Shown: positions 46,901 to 61,331 of the stretch, one piece after another | Layout of the letters: every line of letters begins with the position of its first letter | Position numbering within the stretch: the stretch's first letter is position 1 | Origin: Sporopachydermia quercuum | Taxonomy: Eukaryota > Ascomycota > Sporopachydermiomycetes > Sporopachydermiales > Sporopachydermiaceae | Assembly: GCA_001599295.1 (NCBI GenBank) | Contig: BCGN01000005.1 | Coordinates: 558,001-622,000, forward strand | Direction of reading: 5' to 3' | DNA length: 64,000 nucleotides | Translations under genes and position numbers: made by a program | The notes under the pieces: generated by a model | What the model was told of the DNA's origin: nothing | Database searches by the model: none | What the model saw: the letters and a program-made list of their open reading frames with translations, nothing else

Positions 46901-47644
46901 TCTTGTGCCTCATTTCCTATCAACAAGAACACTTTTACAGAAGAATACAAATGAAATTAAGCTTTAGCTGCTATGCAGTTCATTGCAGGAACATCCACCT
47001 CTACTATAACTTCCAAACAAATACACATAAATGAAAAGCAAGGTGAAAACTATTGTGAAAATTTCCATTATAATCAAAGAATCACATCTTCTGAACTAAT
47101 ACTTGTTCTGTTCTAGTAAAATTGTTATTAATCTGTTTTCTATTTGATCTTCTGTCTTGCAAGCTTTCCGGTTTACACCATTTGTTGCATGTATCCTTTT
47201 GTTTGAGGTTTTGGACATAGAACCAAGGATCCTTTGTTTGACAAATGGAATAAGAATCAAGAGTTTTCTCGATAGCAAAATTAATAAGAGATAAACAGCG
47301 AGTTTTGATCCACGAGTAACTGACAATTACCTCACTTGTCTATTCTGCAATATTGACTCTATAGGTTATATATAGAGGAGACAGAATAGTGGACTAGACC
47401 AGTTTAACTTCAACTTGAAGCACGGAACAAATTGCATTATCTGATTCACATCGGTTACCAAGCATTCATCAGATCAAGACATTGACTATTGGGCTGAAAG
47501 GTCAAGGAATTCAGATATCTACGTCCCTGAACTTCTCTTGAAGCTTTCAATCGTTCAATTAATTCCCGAACTTCAAGATCTCTTCAGTTTAAAAAGAGAA
47601 TCGTCGAGAATTCACACCTTATCAGTATCTTCCGCTATACCAAA
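43966..47644. other. 3.7-kb divergent region between UGA1 and the PNPOx-like gene
   Basis: No gene supported. The longest plus-strand frame (115 codons near 45684) starts from TTG and contains no internal ATG, so it is not credible as a gene. A perfect 10-bp tandem is at 45575-45594. No CCGN4CGG-type GABA activator site was seen near UGA1. One single N. Otherwise AT-rich and featureless. Confidence 0.55.
45575..45594 (+). repeat. perfect 10-bp tandem ATGTCGCCGA
   Basis: Two adjacent identical copies of ATGTCGCCGA stand out as GC-rich in AT-rich surroundings. The TCGCCGA core resembles, loosely, an Ume6-type site (TCGGCGG on the other strand). Could be chance or a factor-binding pair. Confidence 0.5.
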
Positions 47645-48622
47645 ATGGGGTTCATGGCACCATGGGTGCCATCATTCACCTCATCACTAAAGGGCATTCC
47701 TTCCGATAGCACTATTTTCTTTAATTTGGCTACAATTGCACAAGAAGAAACCACTGGAGAAGTTATGCCAAAATCCAGAACCTGTGTTTATAGGGGATTC
47801 TTGTTCGATGATAAAACTACAAATGTTCTTACAATGTGTACCGATAAAAGAATGTCCAAATATTCAGAATTGAAAATCAACAACAAATTTGAAGCGTGTT
47901 TTTACTTTCCAGAAACTAGAAAACAATTCCGATTTTCTGGTTTCGTAAAGTTCGTTTCTCCAACTGAGTATCCAGATGATCTGGAAATTTATACTCCTCG
48001 TCCTATATATAGTATAAAAGGAACACCACTTCAAGCTAAACTGGATGGAAACGAAGATGAGGAGTCCCAAATTGACGATATTTCAAATAAAAGCGCTTCA
48101 ATTGGAAAATCAATACCTACCAAACAGAAAGACACTTATCCTATTTATTCCCCTACTTTATCTGCTTCACGATTTACTTCTCCAGACACACATGNATCAT
48201 CTAGCACTGGTTCAGCTAATTCAATACTAGCAGCCTGTAATAAAGCTACTAGAACATCAACATCATCCTCCCTTGATTCACAGTTTGATCTGATGAGCCT
48301 CAATGATCCCACTGCACCTACAGAAAATGACTGGAAGTCTGAAGTCGATAGAATTTGGAACACATTGTCTTCTACTATGAAGGCAAGTTTCCGTAAGCCT
48401 GCCCCAGGTAAAATACTGGATAAAAATGATGCTAAGCTGCTTAGTTCAATTTCTCGTGGTGTCGATGGTGAACCCGAAGATACTGGTTTAAAGAATTTTG
48501 TGGTATTGTTGATGTTTGTCAACCAAGTTGATGAGATAGATTTAACAACTTCTGTTGGCTCAAGAGCTCGTTATACAAGGTTTGATGAAGACCANTGGAA
48601 GGAAGTTGAGTTATGTCCTTAG
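47645..48622 (+). CDS. PNPOx-like FMN-binding protein (Alr4036 family)
   Basis: Predicted flavin-binding split-barrel protein of the pyridoxamine-phosphate-oxidase superfamily; the family's substrate in fungi is not established. The N-terminal domain (about 1-120) has the family pattern APWVPSFTSSL near the start, then KSRTCVYRGFLFDD, LTMCTDKRMSKYSEL and FEACFYFPETRKQFRFSG. Ser-rich low-complexity sequence follows (about 135-220). The C-terminal part then has DWKSEVDRIWNTLSSTMKAS, FRKPAPGK, and a strand region NFVVLLMFVNQVDEIDLT ending in RARYTRFDED. The 325 residues and domain order fit fungal members. Two Ns give ambiguous residues. The ATG gives MGFMAPWVPSF, the expected family start. Its 3' end is convergent with the tRNA-binding protein gene. 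Confidence 0.8.
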   Translation: MGFMAPWVPSFTSSLKGIPSDSTIFFNLATIAQEETTGEVMPKSRTCVYRGFLFDDKTTNVLTMCTDKRMSKYSELKINNKFEACFYFPETRKQFRFSGFVKFVSPTEYPDDLEIYTPRPIYSIKGTPLQAKLDGNEDEESQIDDISNKSASIGKSIPTKQKDTYPIYSPTLSASRFTSPDTHXSSSTGSANSILAACNKATRTSTSSSLDSQFDLMSLNDPTAPTENDWKSEVDRIWNTLSSTMKASFRKPAPGKILDKNDAKLLSSISRGVDGEPEDTGLKNFVVLLMFVNQVDEIDLTTSVGSRARYTRFDEDXWKEVELCP

Positions 48623-49037
48623 TATGTATATTGTGATGAGAATGAGTAGAAAAGAGCGTAAGTTTTTTTCTGCTTCTCCAATTATGAATTTTATATGATT
48701 TATTTTGTTTGGTTTTCAAGTGTTTCTTTTTCATCTGCTTTATGTTCTCTTATTTTATTTTGTCTCATTATGTAATCTTTTTCTTCCCTCTCTTCGGGGG
48801 TCATTATCATGAATACTTTTTATCAGTTTAATGCAAATCCCATACAACCATGGANCGCCGATGCCTGTTCTTTGTAGAATCAATACCTATTCAACAGTCC
48901 TATGATTTGCTTATAGAGTACAATTATCATACGTTCATAATAGGGTGGTTNTTAAGATTGCATTCTGTTTGTTTTATTTACAAGTCTTGATAAGATATAC
49001 ATCTATTCAATTAGCCATCACTTCCTGAATTCATGTT
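48623..49037. other. convergent 3' region
   Basis: 415 bp between two stops, T-rich just after the PNPOx-like gene and containing two single Ns. Presumably 3' untranslated sequence. No other feature. Confidence 0.45.
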
Positions 49038-49724
49038 CTATCTGATTGAAGCACCAATCATATCCTCATCTACATTACAAGTATCGCTGTCACTAGCTCC
49101 CTTCAACAGACACTCTGTTCCATCGTCGTCTTCATAAACCATTTTGCCTGTTGACCCTACTCTAAGTCTTTTCTGAACATCTAACCATACTTTATGTTTT
49201 GAGGATATTTTAGAGTATTTCTCAACTTTGTCCTTATTTTGAAATGTCAATAGGTCTCCCAGCTTTGAATCACTCGGGGCATTGATAAGCTTAACAATAG
49301 TACTGCCATCTTCTTTGTTTAGTTCAGCGGCGAAAAGCATGGCCTCAGAAACACATCCCCGTAGTTTAGCCCTTTTCAGGTTTCTCAATAAAACTACTTT
49401 TCTACCTTGTAATCCTTCTATTGCGATATGTTTCACCAACCCAGAACAAACGGTAAGTAATTCTGGTTCTGCTTCAGTTTCTTCAGGTGATACTTGGATT
49501 CTAGAAACATATAGTTGTTCTGCATCAGGATGTCTATCAACTTGCTGGATCTTTCCTACTTGAATTTGTAGCAAGTTTGGATTAAATATAGTAGCTTCTG
49601 CTGATGAAACAGTGGAACTAAATCGGAATAGCTGTTGATTGGTAGTAAAGTGACTGTTGTACTGCTTAAGACATCCACTAGTCTTCCACACCAAGGGTCC
49701 CGCTCTAACACTTTGCATAAACAT
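49038..49724 (-). CDS. EMAPII/Arc1-type tRNA-binding OB-fold protein, possible mitochondrial form
   Basis: A single OB-fold tRNA-binding domain, as at the end of Arc1, EMAPII and some aminoacyl-tRNA synthetases. Residues about 52-165 carry the family pattern: LLQIQVGKIQQVDRHPDAEQ, LYVSRIQV, TVCSGLVKHI, LQGRKVVLLRNLKRAKLRG and VSEAMLFAAE. Residues 1-45 are rich in Arg, Ser, Thr and Gln, lack acidic residues and could be a mitochondrial presequence. The remaining tail is acidic. At 228 residues it is far shorter than Arc1 (376) and lacks the Arc1 N-terminal GST-like domain. It could act as a tRNA-binding cofactor, but no partner can be named. It is divergent from MCM4 (752 bp between ATGs). Confidence 0.78.
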   Translation of the reverse strand: MFMQSVRAGPLVWKTSGCLKQYNSHFTTNQQLFRFSSTVSSAEATIFNPNLLQIQVGKIQQVDRHPDAEQLYVSRIQVSPEETEAEPELLTVCSGLVKHIAIEGLQGRKVVLLRNLKRAKLRGCVSEAMLFAAELNKEDGSTIVKLINAPSDSKLGDLLTFQNKDKVEKYSKISSKHKVWLDVQKRLRVGSTGKMVYEDDDGTECLLKGASDSDTCNVDEDMIGASIR

Positions 49725-50476
49725 CGTGATTACGCTCCCTGCTAAAGCTCATCTAAAGCTCTGAATCTATTTTGGCATATAAGCGAGTAATCACTATATT
49801 AATCCTTGTATGGCAACAATTAACTGTCTTCTTATACCATTTACAATCAAGTCATGTTCCTAGGAAATTCCTTGGTTAACACAATGTATAAAAAACACCG
49901 TGATCAAATCATCTCATTTGCACAATATTGGATTATATGATCAGCCTTAGAAATGATCTCTATTTATAGATTACATAATTATTTAATTGGTTATTTGCAC
50001 TTATTGTAGATTTCCCAAACTGGTAATCAAAACTTTATTCTCCAAAACGCGAAAAAACGCGTTTTCGTTTACCAGAATGAGTAAAACGTTCATTTATTGA
50101 TTAAAGGAAACCAATAGTGAAAGAACTTATGGTGTCCCTTGAATAACGAAGTTTTATTTATTTTAACACTTTCCTAAGCATCGTTTGTTTGTTTGTTTAT
50201 CAATATTCCTTATAGATTATATTCTGGCCATTATTCTTTGTATGTTACTTTTCTTCTCATTGCTCAGTTTTAATTAGTAATGATCAGTTAACTCTTCAGA
50301 GAGGTACAGGACATATATCAGTAGAATTCAGTTAAATTTTCCTACCAACTCGCAATTAAAGGTCTCTAACGATCAATGCTCTACATTGAATGCGAAGAGT
50401 GATAGACAGTCAACAAACAGTATAAACTCAACTTGGAAAATAGTAATATATAAATCGAGAGGACAAATCATTGAAG
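49725..50476. other. divergent promoter between the tRNA-binding protein gene and MCM4
   Basis: 752 bp. It contains the paired MluI-box motifs at 50047-50062 and runs of AT-rich sequence. No other site is convincing. Confidence 0.5.
50047..50062. promoter_or_regulatory. paired MCB elements upstream of MCM4
   Basis: ACGCGA (50047-50052) and ACGCGT (50057-50062) lie 10 bp apart, about 415 bp upstream of the MCM4 ATG. Closely paired MluI boxes are the typical layout of MBF-controlled replication genes. MCM4 is a plausible G1/S target; binding is inferred. Confidence 0.55.
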
Positions 50477-53425
<2,949 letters not shown>

Positions 53426-53681
53426 TTCATTTGAATGGGAAATAAGGAATAATGGTGAATTGGTTGACTGTGTATTTTATTGTAATAAAAACTTTTTTTT
53501 TGAAGTACATTAAAATATCAAATCGATAGAACAGTACATTGTAACCCTGTAGGTCACAAAAATTAAAATACCGATATTTTTTATTTGTTTTTTTTCGTGC
53601 TGGTTAATTACAAAATCATAAAACACCCAAGAAATCGAATCAAAATTAAAGCCGGGATGATTCATCTTTATGAGAAAATAG

Positions 53682-54857
53682 TCATTTGCTTAAGGGTAAA
53701 ATATCAGGCAAAGGACCAACAGGGGTTATTCCATAAGGGTTGATTTGAGGATGAGATCTAGTATAGTGCCTCTTGATATGAAGAAAGTTTGTAGTATCCT
53801 TGAATCCTTCGACTTCCCAGTAAAGATGCTTCAACCACTCGTGAATATGAGGATAATCATAACGAATCATTCCAATATTACATTTGAAATGTTGGACATA
53901 AACAGGGTCAAATCTGACAATTGTTGGATAAAGACGGATGTCAACTTCAGTCAACTCATCGCCTAATAAATACTTCTGGCCTTTAGAGTGTTTATCAGCT
54001 AAGATAGATTCAACTTTATCTAAGTGAGTAAAGAGATTCTTAACATTAGCTTCATAGGGTTCTTGCTTGGTAGCAAAACCAGCTTTATAGACACCATTGT
54101 TGATGCTATCATAAACCCATTCATTTATTTCGTCAATTTCTTTCAAGAGATTGCTAGGTGCAAAATTAAGACCTTTATATGGCTCGGATAATAAAGAGTC
54201 GAATTCATTATAGAACATACGAATAATTTCTGAGGATTCGTTATTGACAATAGTATGGGTTTTCTTGTCGAACAAAACAGGAACAGTAATTCTTCCATCA
54301 TAGTCAGGCTGAGCTTTGAGATAAACCTCTCTCAATCTCTTGGCTCCAAAAATAGGGTCCGAAGTAGCTCCTGGTGCATCGTCATCAGATTCAGTGGCAA
54401 ATCTCCAACCGTCTTTGTCCATATGCCAGTGAACAACTGATAATGTGATTATAGACGTTAATCCTTTCAATCCTCTAGTTAAAAGAGTTCTATGAGCCCA
54501 AGGACAAGCGTAAGATACATAGAGATGATATCTGTTTAACTCTGGTGGATATTTAGCCCCTGGAGCAGAAGAGATTCTTTCACGGAAAGAAGACTTAACT
54601 AATGTTAATTTTGATGATTCTTTGACTAATCATTAATCCCAAACCATTACTACCAGATAAACTGCTCGCAATTGTCAAACTAACTTACAGGTCTTCTGTT
54701 GAATTCCCCTGTCTTTTCATCGGCCCACTTCTGAGTAATTGGCTACACAGCAATTGTCAGTAATCCATTAGTCTAAAAAGCTATTAAAGCTGTCACACAG
54801 TGAAGAATATCTTATTTCTATTCTAGTAGAAATCCGACCTAAAGTACTTACTGGCAT
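53682..54857 (-). CDS. ECM4: omega-class glutathione transferase Ecm4/Gto-like, two introns
   Basis: Glutathionyl-hydroquinone reductase / omega-like GST of the Ecm4 family, acting in thiol redox and cell-wall stress. Model: exon 1 is ATG CCA only (54852-54857); intron 54743-54851 has a GTAAGT donor, TACTGAC branch and GTAG acceptor; exon 2 is 54689-54742 (18 codons); intron 54594-54688 has a GTAAGT donor and TTAAG acceptor; exon 3 is 53682-54593. The second join gives [14 protein letters not shown], matching yeast GAFKRQVSSFRETIS. The catalytic cysteine is in [11 protein letters not shown] (Cys50). Other landmarks are [44 protein letters not shown] and [20 protein letters not shown]. At 323 residues it is shorter than yeast Ecm4 (370), chiefly by lacking insertions after WRF and in the helical domain. 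Intron 2 has a weak branch site (TTAAC), so that junction is slightly less certain. Confidence 0.9.
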
Positions 54858-55114
54858 TGTTCAATTCCCTTTTGTCTTCGTTCCTTTTTATCTGGTTGTG
54901 CGTGAGCGTACTTGTATCAAGCGATCAAACTAAGCTCAATGGCGTATATCTTCCATGAAAGTAATAGACTTGTTCAATTGTAAGATACAACAATAATCAT
55001 TAGCTGTACTATCGACAGCTATCAAATACATAATCAAGCCAATTGAATACAGGAACTCCTTATTTATATGTGGAGGCAATTGACATAAAAAGGGAAGTAA
55101 AAAAGAGGTTTCAG

Positions 55115-55121
55115 TTAGTAA
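55115..55121. promoter_or_regulatory. Yap1-type site TTAGTAA upstream of ECM4
   Basis: TTAGTAA, the half-site pattern bound by yeast AP-1 (Yap1), lies about 260 bp upstream of the ECM4 ATG. Omega-class GST genes are oxidative-stress responsive in S. cerevisiae. A single 7-mer in AT-rich DNA can occur by chance. Confidence 0.3.
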
Positions 55122-56783
55122 TGAAGCTCCGCAAAGTTTGAAGCCAAAATAAAGTTTGTGCGGTTTAAGCTATTAAACTGACGCAGGGAAGATAATGTTC
55201 AGGAAGTGGAGCTGGAAAGATGGGTAATTGGCAGTAGATAGAAACATAAAAAGTACTTTGATTTAAATGGCTTTATTCAAATTTCAGCCGGAATGTTTAT
55301 TTGAAACCTCAAAGTCAAAAATGAAAAGAACCAATGATTTGAAATGTTCATAGTAGTTCTCTCAACTATAATAGTGTATAATGGAGAATAGAATAGTAGT
55401 AAGTGCTTAATAATAATCTCATTAAATTTAAGTTTACTAGTATAAGTGTCATTAACTGAACTTAATCTGAATTCTGCATGAATCTTGCATGATTTTTGAA
55501 GCTTAACTCAACAACTAAGGTGATGTTGGTGATGAAAACAGGATGACATATATCACTAATAGAATATTGTCGAATGAAACATGAATATTGGGTTTCTACT
55601 TTCTAATTGAATAGGTTATAATAGCCAAACTTGAAATTAACTATTTGTAGTACACGTACACGTTACAGTTTATTATTACAGTAAGTAATAATAAATATTA
55701 GCTTTTGATTCATGGTTATGTAACTAGTAAGGTTTGACGCATTATTACTGCTCCTGAAATGATGAGCTTCTATTATATAAACGTATTCATTAACTTTTCG
55801 GTGATGAGTATTGATAACCACTATAGCAGTAGTGGGTGTCTTATTTTATTCTATTCTGTATTGATAACGATTTGAATACAAATTTGGGTGGAGAAGCACT
55901 TAACGTCCAGCATTTCAGAGTAATCAATCTTAAACGTTCAACCTCCCCTCTTCAGTATCATCTCGGGAGAACTATTTGCAAACAATGGTTGTCTTTGTCA
56001 CCTGTATGGTGCTGGGTCGTATTTTCTTATTCTTTGAAATCGTGTTGACTAGCGTTTGAAGTCATATTTAGTGCAGTTATTATGGATCAGAGGGAACATC
56101 GATGTTATTTACTATGTAACTTTCTATCATACACCGTGTTTCATCTTCAGTTTTTGTCTTGAAGAGGAAATACCGATTAGTAATCAGCACAGATCATATT
56201 TTCAATTGCGTGAAAAGTCCTACCTATAATTCAAATTAACTAATTCTAATGGCAAAAAACAGTTCCTTTAAAATAGTTCCTCTCACTCAATTCTTTCTTG
56301 AACATACAGAATGTAGTATGTAAAGAGTACTTGTTCTATTGATGTCCTTCACCTGATGATCTGTACCCTTCTTTAACACCAGCAGGCAAGACTCATCTGA
56401 CTGTAAACTCTTTCTACCCTTCTTTTCTCCCTTCCTATTTAAAGCATATTTAGTATATTTTAAACACAATTTAAATACATTCTACAATTAGAACTAGCGA
56501 TATTAACTTGGAAACTCATTTTTCCGTATTAACTTTAGCTCTTCAAGCTGTCAATGCTGTATTCTTGATTATTCATTAAAGCCACTATGCTAAGCGGATT
56601 ATGTGTCATATTTGTCATACATATTTGTCACATATTGAGAACCATCATAATTGCAGAATTATTGTGTGGAAAAGTACAGTTTGATAACTAGAGGGAGAAT
56701 AAGTTATAAGTAATGGAGAAACTTTGCATTTGATATAATCAAATTTTACGTCAATGACAAATTACAAGTCCGGAGATAAAACA

Positions 56784-56814
56784 TTTCATACTTCAACTTA
56801 GTTGAAGTATGAAA
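56784..56814. other. perfect 31-bp palindrome (15-bp arms, 1-bp centre)
   Basis: The left arm TTTCATACTTCAACT (56784-56798) is followed by a single T and its exact reverse complement (56800-56814), then a short A run. All 15 pairs match. It lies 611 bp upstream of PDR16. A chance perfect match of this length in 64 kb is very unlikely. It could extrude as a cruciform, form an RNA hairpin or bind a dimeric factor. Confidence 0.9.
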
Positions 56815-57419
56815 AAAAAGTACTAGCTAGATAATGGTATCTTGGTACTGAGGAAACTCTTGAGTGAAAAGTCTTAATTCTCCCAACTGTTGTTTAAATG
56901 GGTAGTTTGGTTGATTGCATATGACAGACAAGACAATATAAACATACAGTCGATGCAACTTCCACTTACAAAAGAAGCTTTCTTGGTAGACCATTGTATA
57001 TATTTCATTTTAGTCAATAATCAAATAAACAAACCAAATCAATTTTCTCATTCTCTAACCTCTTCAGTCTCATTTGTATCCCTTTAACTTCAACAGCTTT
57101 CGTTCATACCGGTTGTCATATCGGGTTTAACTCTTTTATAAAGTTATGACATACGCGAAATGCTCAAGCACTATATGACAACTAACGTCCAATGTGGCTG
57201 TCTTGTTACCTTATGGATAAAAAAGCTAAACTCGGTGCCTCATTGTTGACTCTTTTCTTTGTTCAATATTAAGAAAGGGGCTGATTGATCGTATGTATTA
57301 TGTATTGCTAACATTGATGGTAAAGGAAAACTTCTGAATGATCAGTTGTCGTGTTGCTGTTAGATATGGTTGTATCCCAGCAGTAAACAAGTGATATATA
57401 GTTTCAAAAAGATAAATGA

Positions 57420-58622
<1,203 letters not shown>

Positions 58623-58957
58623 ATAGATTAATGAATTCTTCTATACGAGAATTTGATGATATATGACGGTTGTATTATTATAAGACATTGTACTATTTAT
58701 TTCAGGAAGCTTGACGATTTGTCCATTTCTTCGCTTTATCTGATGGATGGGCTATCGACACTAGTGAATTCTGTGCCTGCCAAAATTTCATCTGGAACAT
58801 TATCAAATCAATAGTTGTATTCCTGAATGATCACACTGTTCTAAGCTGACCTTACACACATGTTGTTACTACAGGCAGTATTGGCATTACTTGATCACTT
58901 GTTTAGATGTCTTGCCAGAGGGATTAACTTCATGGTTCTGGCTAGACGTGTAGTCGT
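58623..58957. other. convergent PDR16/CSL4 3' region
   Basis: 335 bp between stops; no feature seen beyond presumed 3' untranslated sequence. Confidence 0.45.
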
Positions 58958-59758
58958 TTACTCGGGTTTCAGTGATTCTTCTGAATTCACTACTTGTTTT
59001 GATTTCGTTATGAATGGATTAGCACATTTTCTTTCTTCTTGTTCACCACTTTCTAAATTTGCCATAAATTGCCAGTCAACTGGTGATAATAAATATCCTG
59101 ATCTACTTTTCGCTATTATCACGCCGAATTCATCACCAGCAGTACTTAGGTAATAATAATTACCATCCCCTAAAGAAATCACCTTTGCTCTTATTATATC
59201 ACCAGGTCTAAAACACTTTTCTACTCTCACTTTATCTCGTTCGGTGCTTCTGATATCTTGAACTCTTATAATACCTTTGAATCCCTCGCCTATATGGCTC
59301 ACTTTAAGTAGTCCTTCAACTAATACATTACTTGCGTTCAGCATAGCATTGTTACTACTACTTATAGTGACTTTGTTGTCTATTATTCTCTCACTTCCAA
59401 TTCCAGAGTCTACATTGGCCAGTCTATTCTCAATTACTAATATTTCCACGTTGACTTGTGTGCGAGATATACGAGTGACTTTTGCTAGAACAGTATCATT
59501 TTCTGTGGGTACAACTGCTGAACCTCCTAAGGATTCGGCGCTACTTCTATCAACAGAAACCGCCACTTCACCATCTTCCTTCTTAATTTTATGCAATCGT
59601 CCTAATTGTGTAGATACGATGAAAGCTGCTCCTCCCTTGCCTTGTGTTTGTTGTACTTTCATGTTTGTATTGAGATATTGGGTTTCAGTGCCTGCCCCTG
59701 CTTTATGTCCTTCTAAAGGACATAGCGGTTGACCTGGAACAACTATTTGATTGCTCAT
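58958..59758 (-). CDS. CSL4: exosome cap subunit Csl4
   Basis: S1-domain cap protein of the RNA exosome, which degrades and trims RNA in nucleus and cytoplasm. The 266 residues match the family layout: an N-terminal beta-rich domain starting MSNQIVVPGQPLCPLEGHKAG, typical of Csl4 VxPGxxL, then a central S1 fold (about 85-215). The S1 part contains DTVLAKVTRISRTQVNVEIL, GFKGIIRVQDIRSTERDKV and FRPGDIIRAKVISLGDGNYY. The C-terminal part has LSTAGDEFGVIIAKS and RKCANPFI, close to the yeast AKPF end. A short acidic tail follows. The ATG is the family start. It is convergent with PDR16 and divergent from RPE1. Confidence 0.93.
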   Translation of the reverse strand: MSNQIVVPGQPLCPLEGHKAGAGTETQYLNTNMKVQQTQGKGGAAFIVSTQLGRLHKIKKEDGEVAVSVDRSSAESLGGSAVVPTENDTVLAKVTRISRTQVNVEILVIENRLANVDSGIGSERIIDNKVTISSSNNAMLNASNVLVEGLLKVSHIGEGFKGIIRVQDIRSTERDKVRVEKCFRPGDIIRAKVISLGDGNYYYLSTAGDEFGVIIAKSRSGYLLSPVDWQFMANLESGEQEERKCANPFITKSKQVVNSEESLKPE

Positions 59759-61331
59759 CTTTGATACTCTAATGAATTATGAAGCTATGTCTTATACTAA
59801 ATCCAATGATTGTCTCCCTTGAATTGTAGTTAGGAGCGACAATGATTAAAAGGTGATGATGTTAATGGAGAAATTACGGCTCTCTGAGAATTTTTTTATG
59901 CGATGATGAAAGTAGTGAGATGAGATGTCATGTTAAGATATAAGTTTGATCGTTGGGAAGAGAGTACGAGCAATTAGGATGCATAACTTGGTAGTCCCAG
60001 TAATATCCATAGGAAAAACAGTATAAGAAGAGAAGCAGAAGAATTTTGGTTCTCTTTGATTATTGATAAGTAAATTCTTGTTTCAGAGTTGGAAATTGGG
60101 CCAAGTGTCTAGGGGTAGAAGATAAGAAAAAGCATAATAAATCGGATATCATGTGCTGAAATTTTGTATAAATAAGGTGATCATTCCTTTTTACTGTATT
60201 ACTTACTTTCACATTTATTTGTATTCAATCACCACTTTATTCTACTACAAGGACCAATTAAACTTCTTCAAATTGAAGCACATACAGTCTTTACTGTAGA
60301 TAGATTACTCTTCCTCATACATCTCAGTTTACTGAAGTTCTTCTATTCAATAACTGAAAAGCTTTCAGAAAGCATTGATTCTTCAAGATACATGCATAGC
60401 AGCGAATTTAATTTCACTTAGCAAAGAAAGGAAAGAATTAGAGAGCGTAGCTAGAAAATAAATTTCTCGCTAAAGAAAGAAATAAAAACAAAAAATAAAA
60501 AATAAAAAGAGAATCAGAAGTTACTTTGGAAGTTCCGCATCACACCTACTATACATCAGCGTATTCCAAACCGCAATCTTCACGAGGGAAGCTCTCTGCT
60601 GGATTTCTCCCCTGAAGTGTATCTTCCTGAATTAAAGCGGAAGAGATATCGACTACTCAAATATCCAATTTCCGCTTCTCGTNAGATTCGATCCGGGCGC
60701 CAATGTACTTCGCATGCAGGCAAGGAAAGGACACATTACCTCATTTCTTCTAGTAGCCATTACAGCCAATTTGTGTTGGTTGCATGATGGTACATAAATA
60801 GTAATTTCAACATAGTTTCCGAAGTCATAATCTCTGCAATTTGGTATCTATATTTATGTTTAGTATATAAAAAATAGCGAAAAGTACCATTAATTAACTC
60901 GTTTTGCAATAAAAGTCAACTGTTCACATCTTAATCGTCTTGGCTGAAACAATGTTTGTATAATCTATCAGTCAACATTATACACCAATTCATTCCAATT
61001 AATAACTCTTTATTTCGACTGGTATCAAGTAAGCAACATCATTTCCGATATCTCAGTGCTTTGCGTCTCATTACGTTGGGNCCTCCAACAGGAAGTGTGG
61101 AGAGTATTTCTACCTTTTTCTTCTTTCGATTAAAATATTATTAATGGTATTCAGTCTGTATGATTGGGATAGTATATATAATGTCAGTTCTTAGTGCAAT
61201 TGATCAACCATTTTGATACAATTATAACTGCATCTAAGCTCGTATATTGTGGTGAAACTTGCTCTGATCAACCTCCGTCATAGATCCCATTTTGTTCACA
61301 GCAGTACATGAATAATAAATACTACAACAAA
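59759..61331. other. divergent region between CSL4 and RPE1
   Basis: 1.6 kb without a gene. Around 60529-60677 there are three copies of GCGGAA/TTCCGC, two of which form the inverted repeat AAGCGGAA (60635-60642) and TTCCGCTT (60670-60677). A GC-rich patch follows (60684-60701). An A-rich tract lies near 60475-60512. Two single Ns. TATA-like TATATATA is at 61172-61179, about 155 bp upstream of RPE1. Confidence 0.5.

Noticed and set aside
60660-60705. TTCGATC-containing GC patch resembling a tRNA T-loop or a retroelement primer-binding site
   Set aside because: The flanking bases do not form a T stem or acceptor stem, no A box lies upstream, and no LTR is visible.
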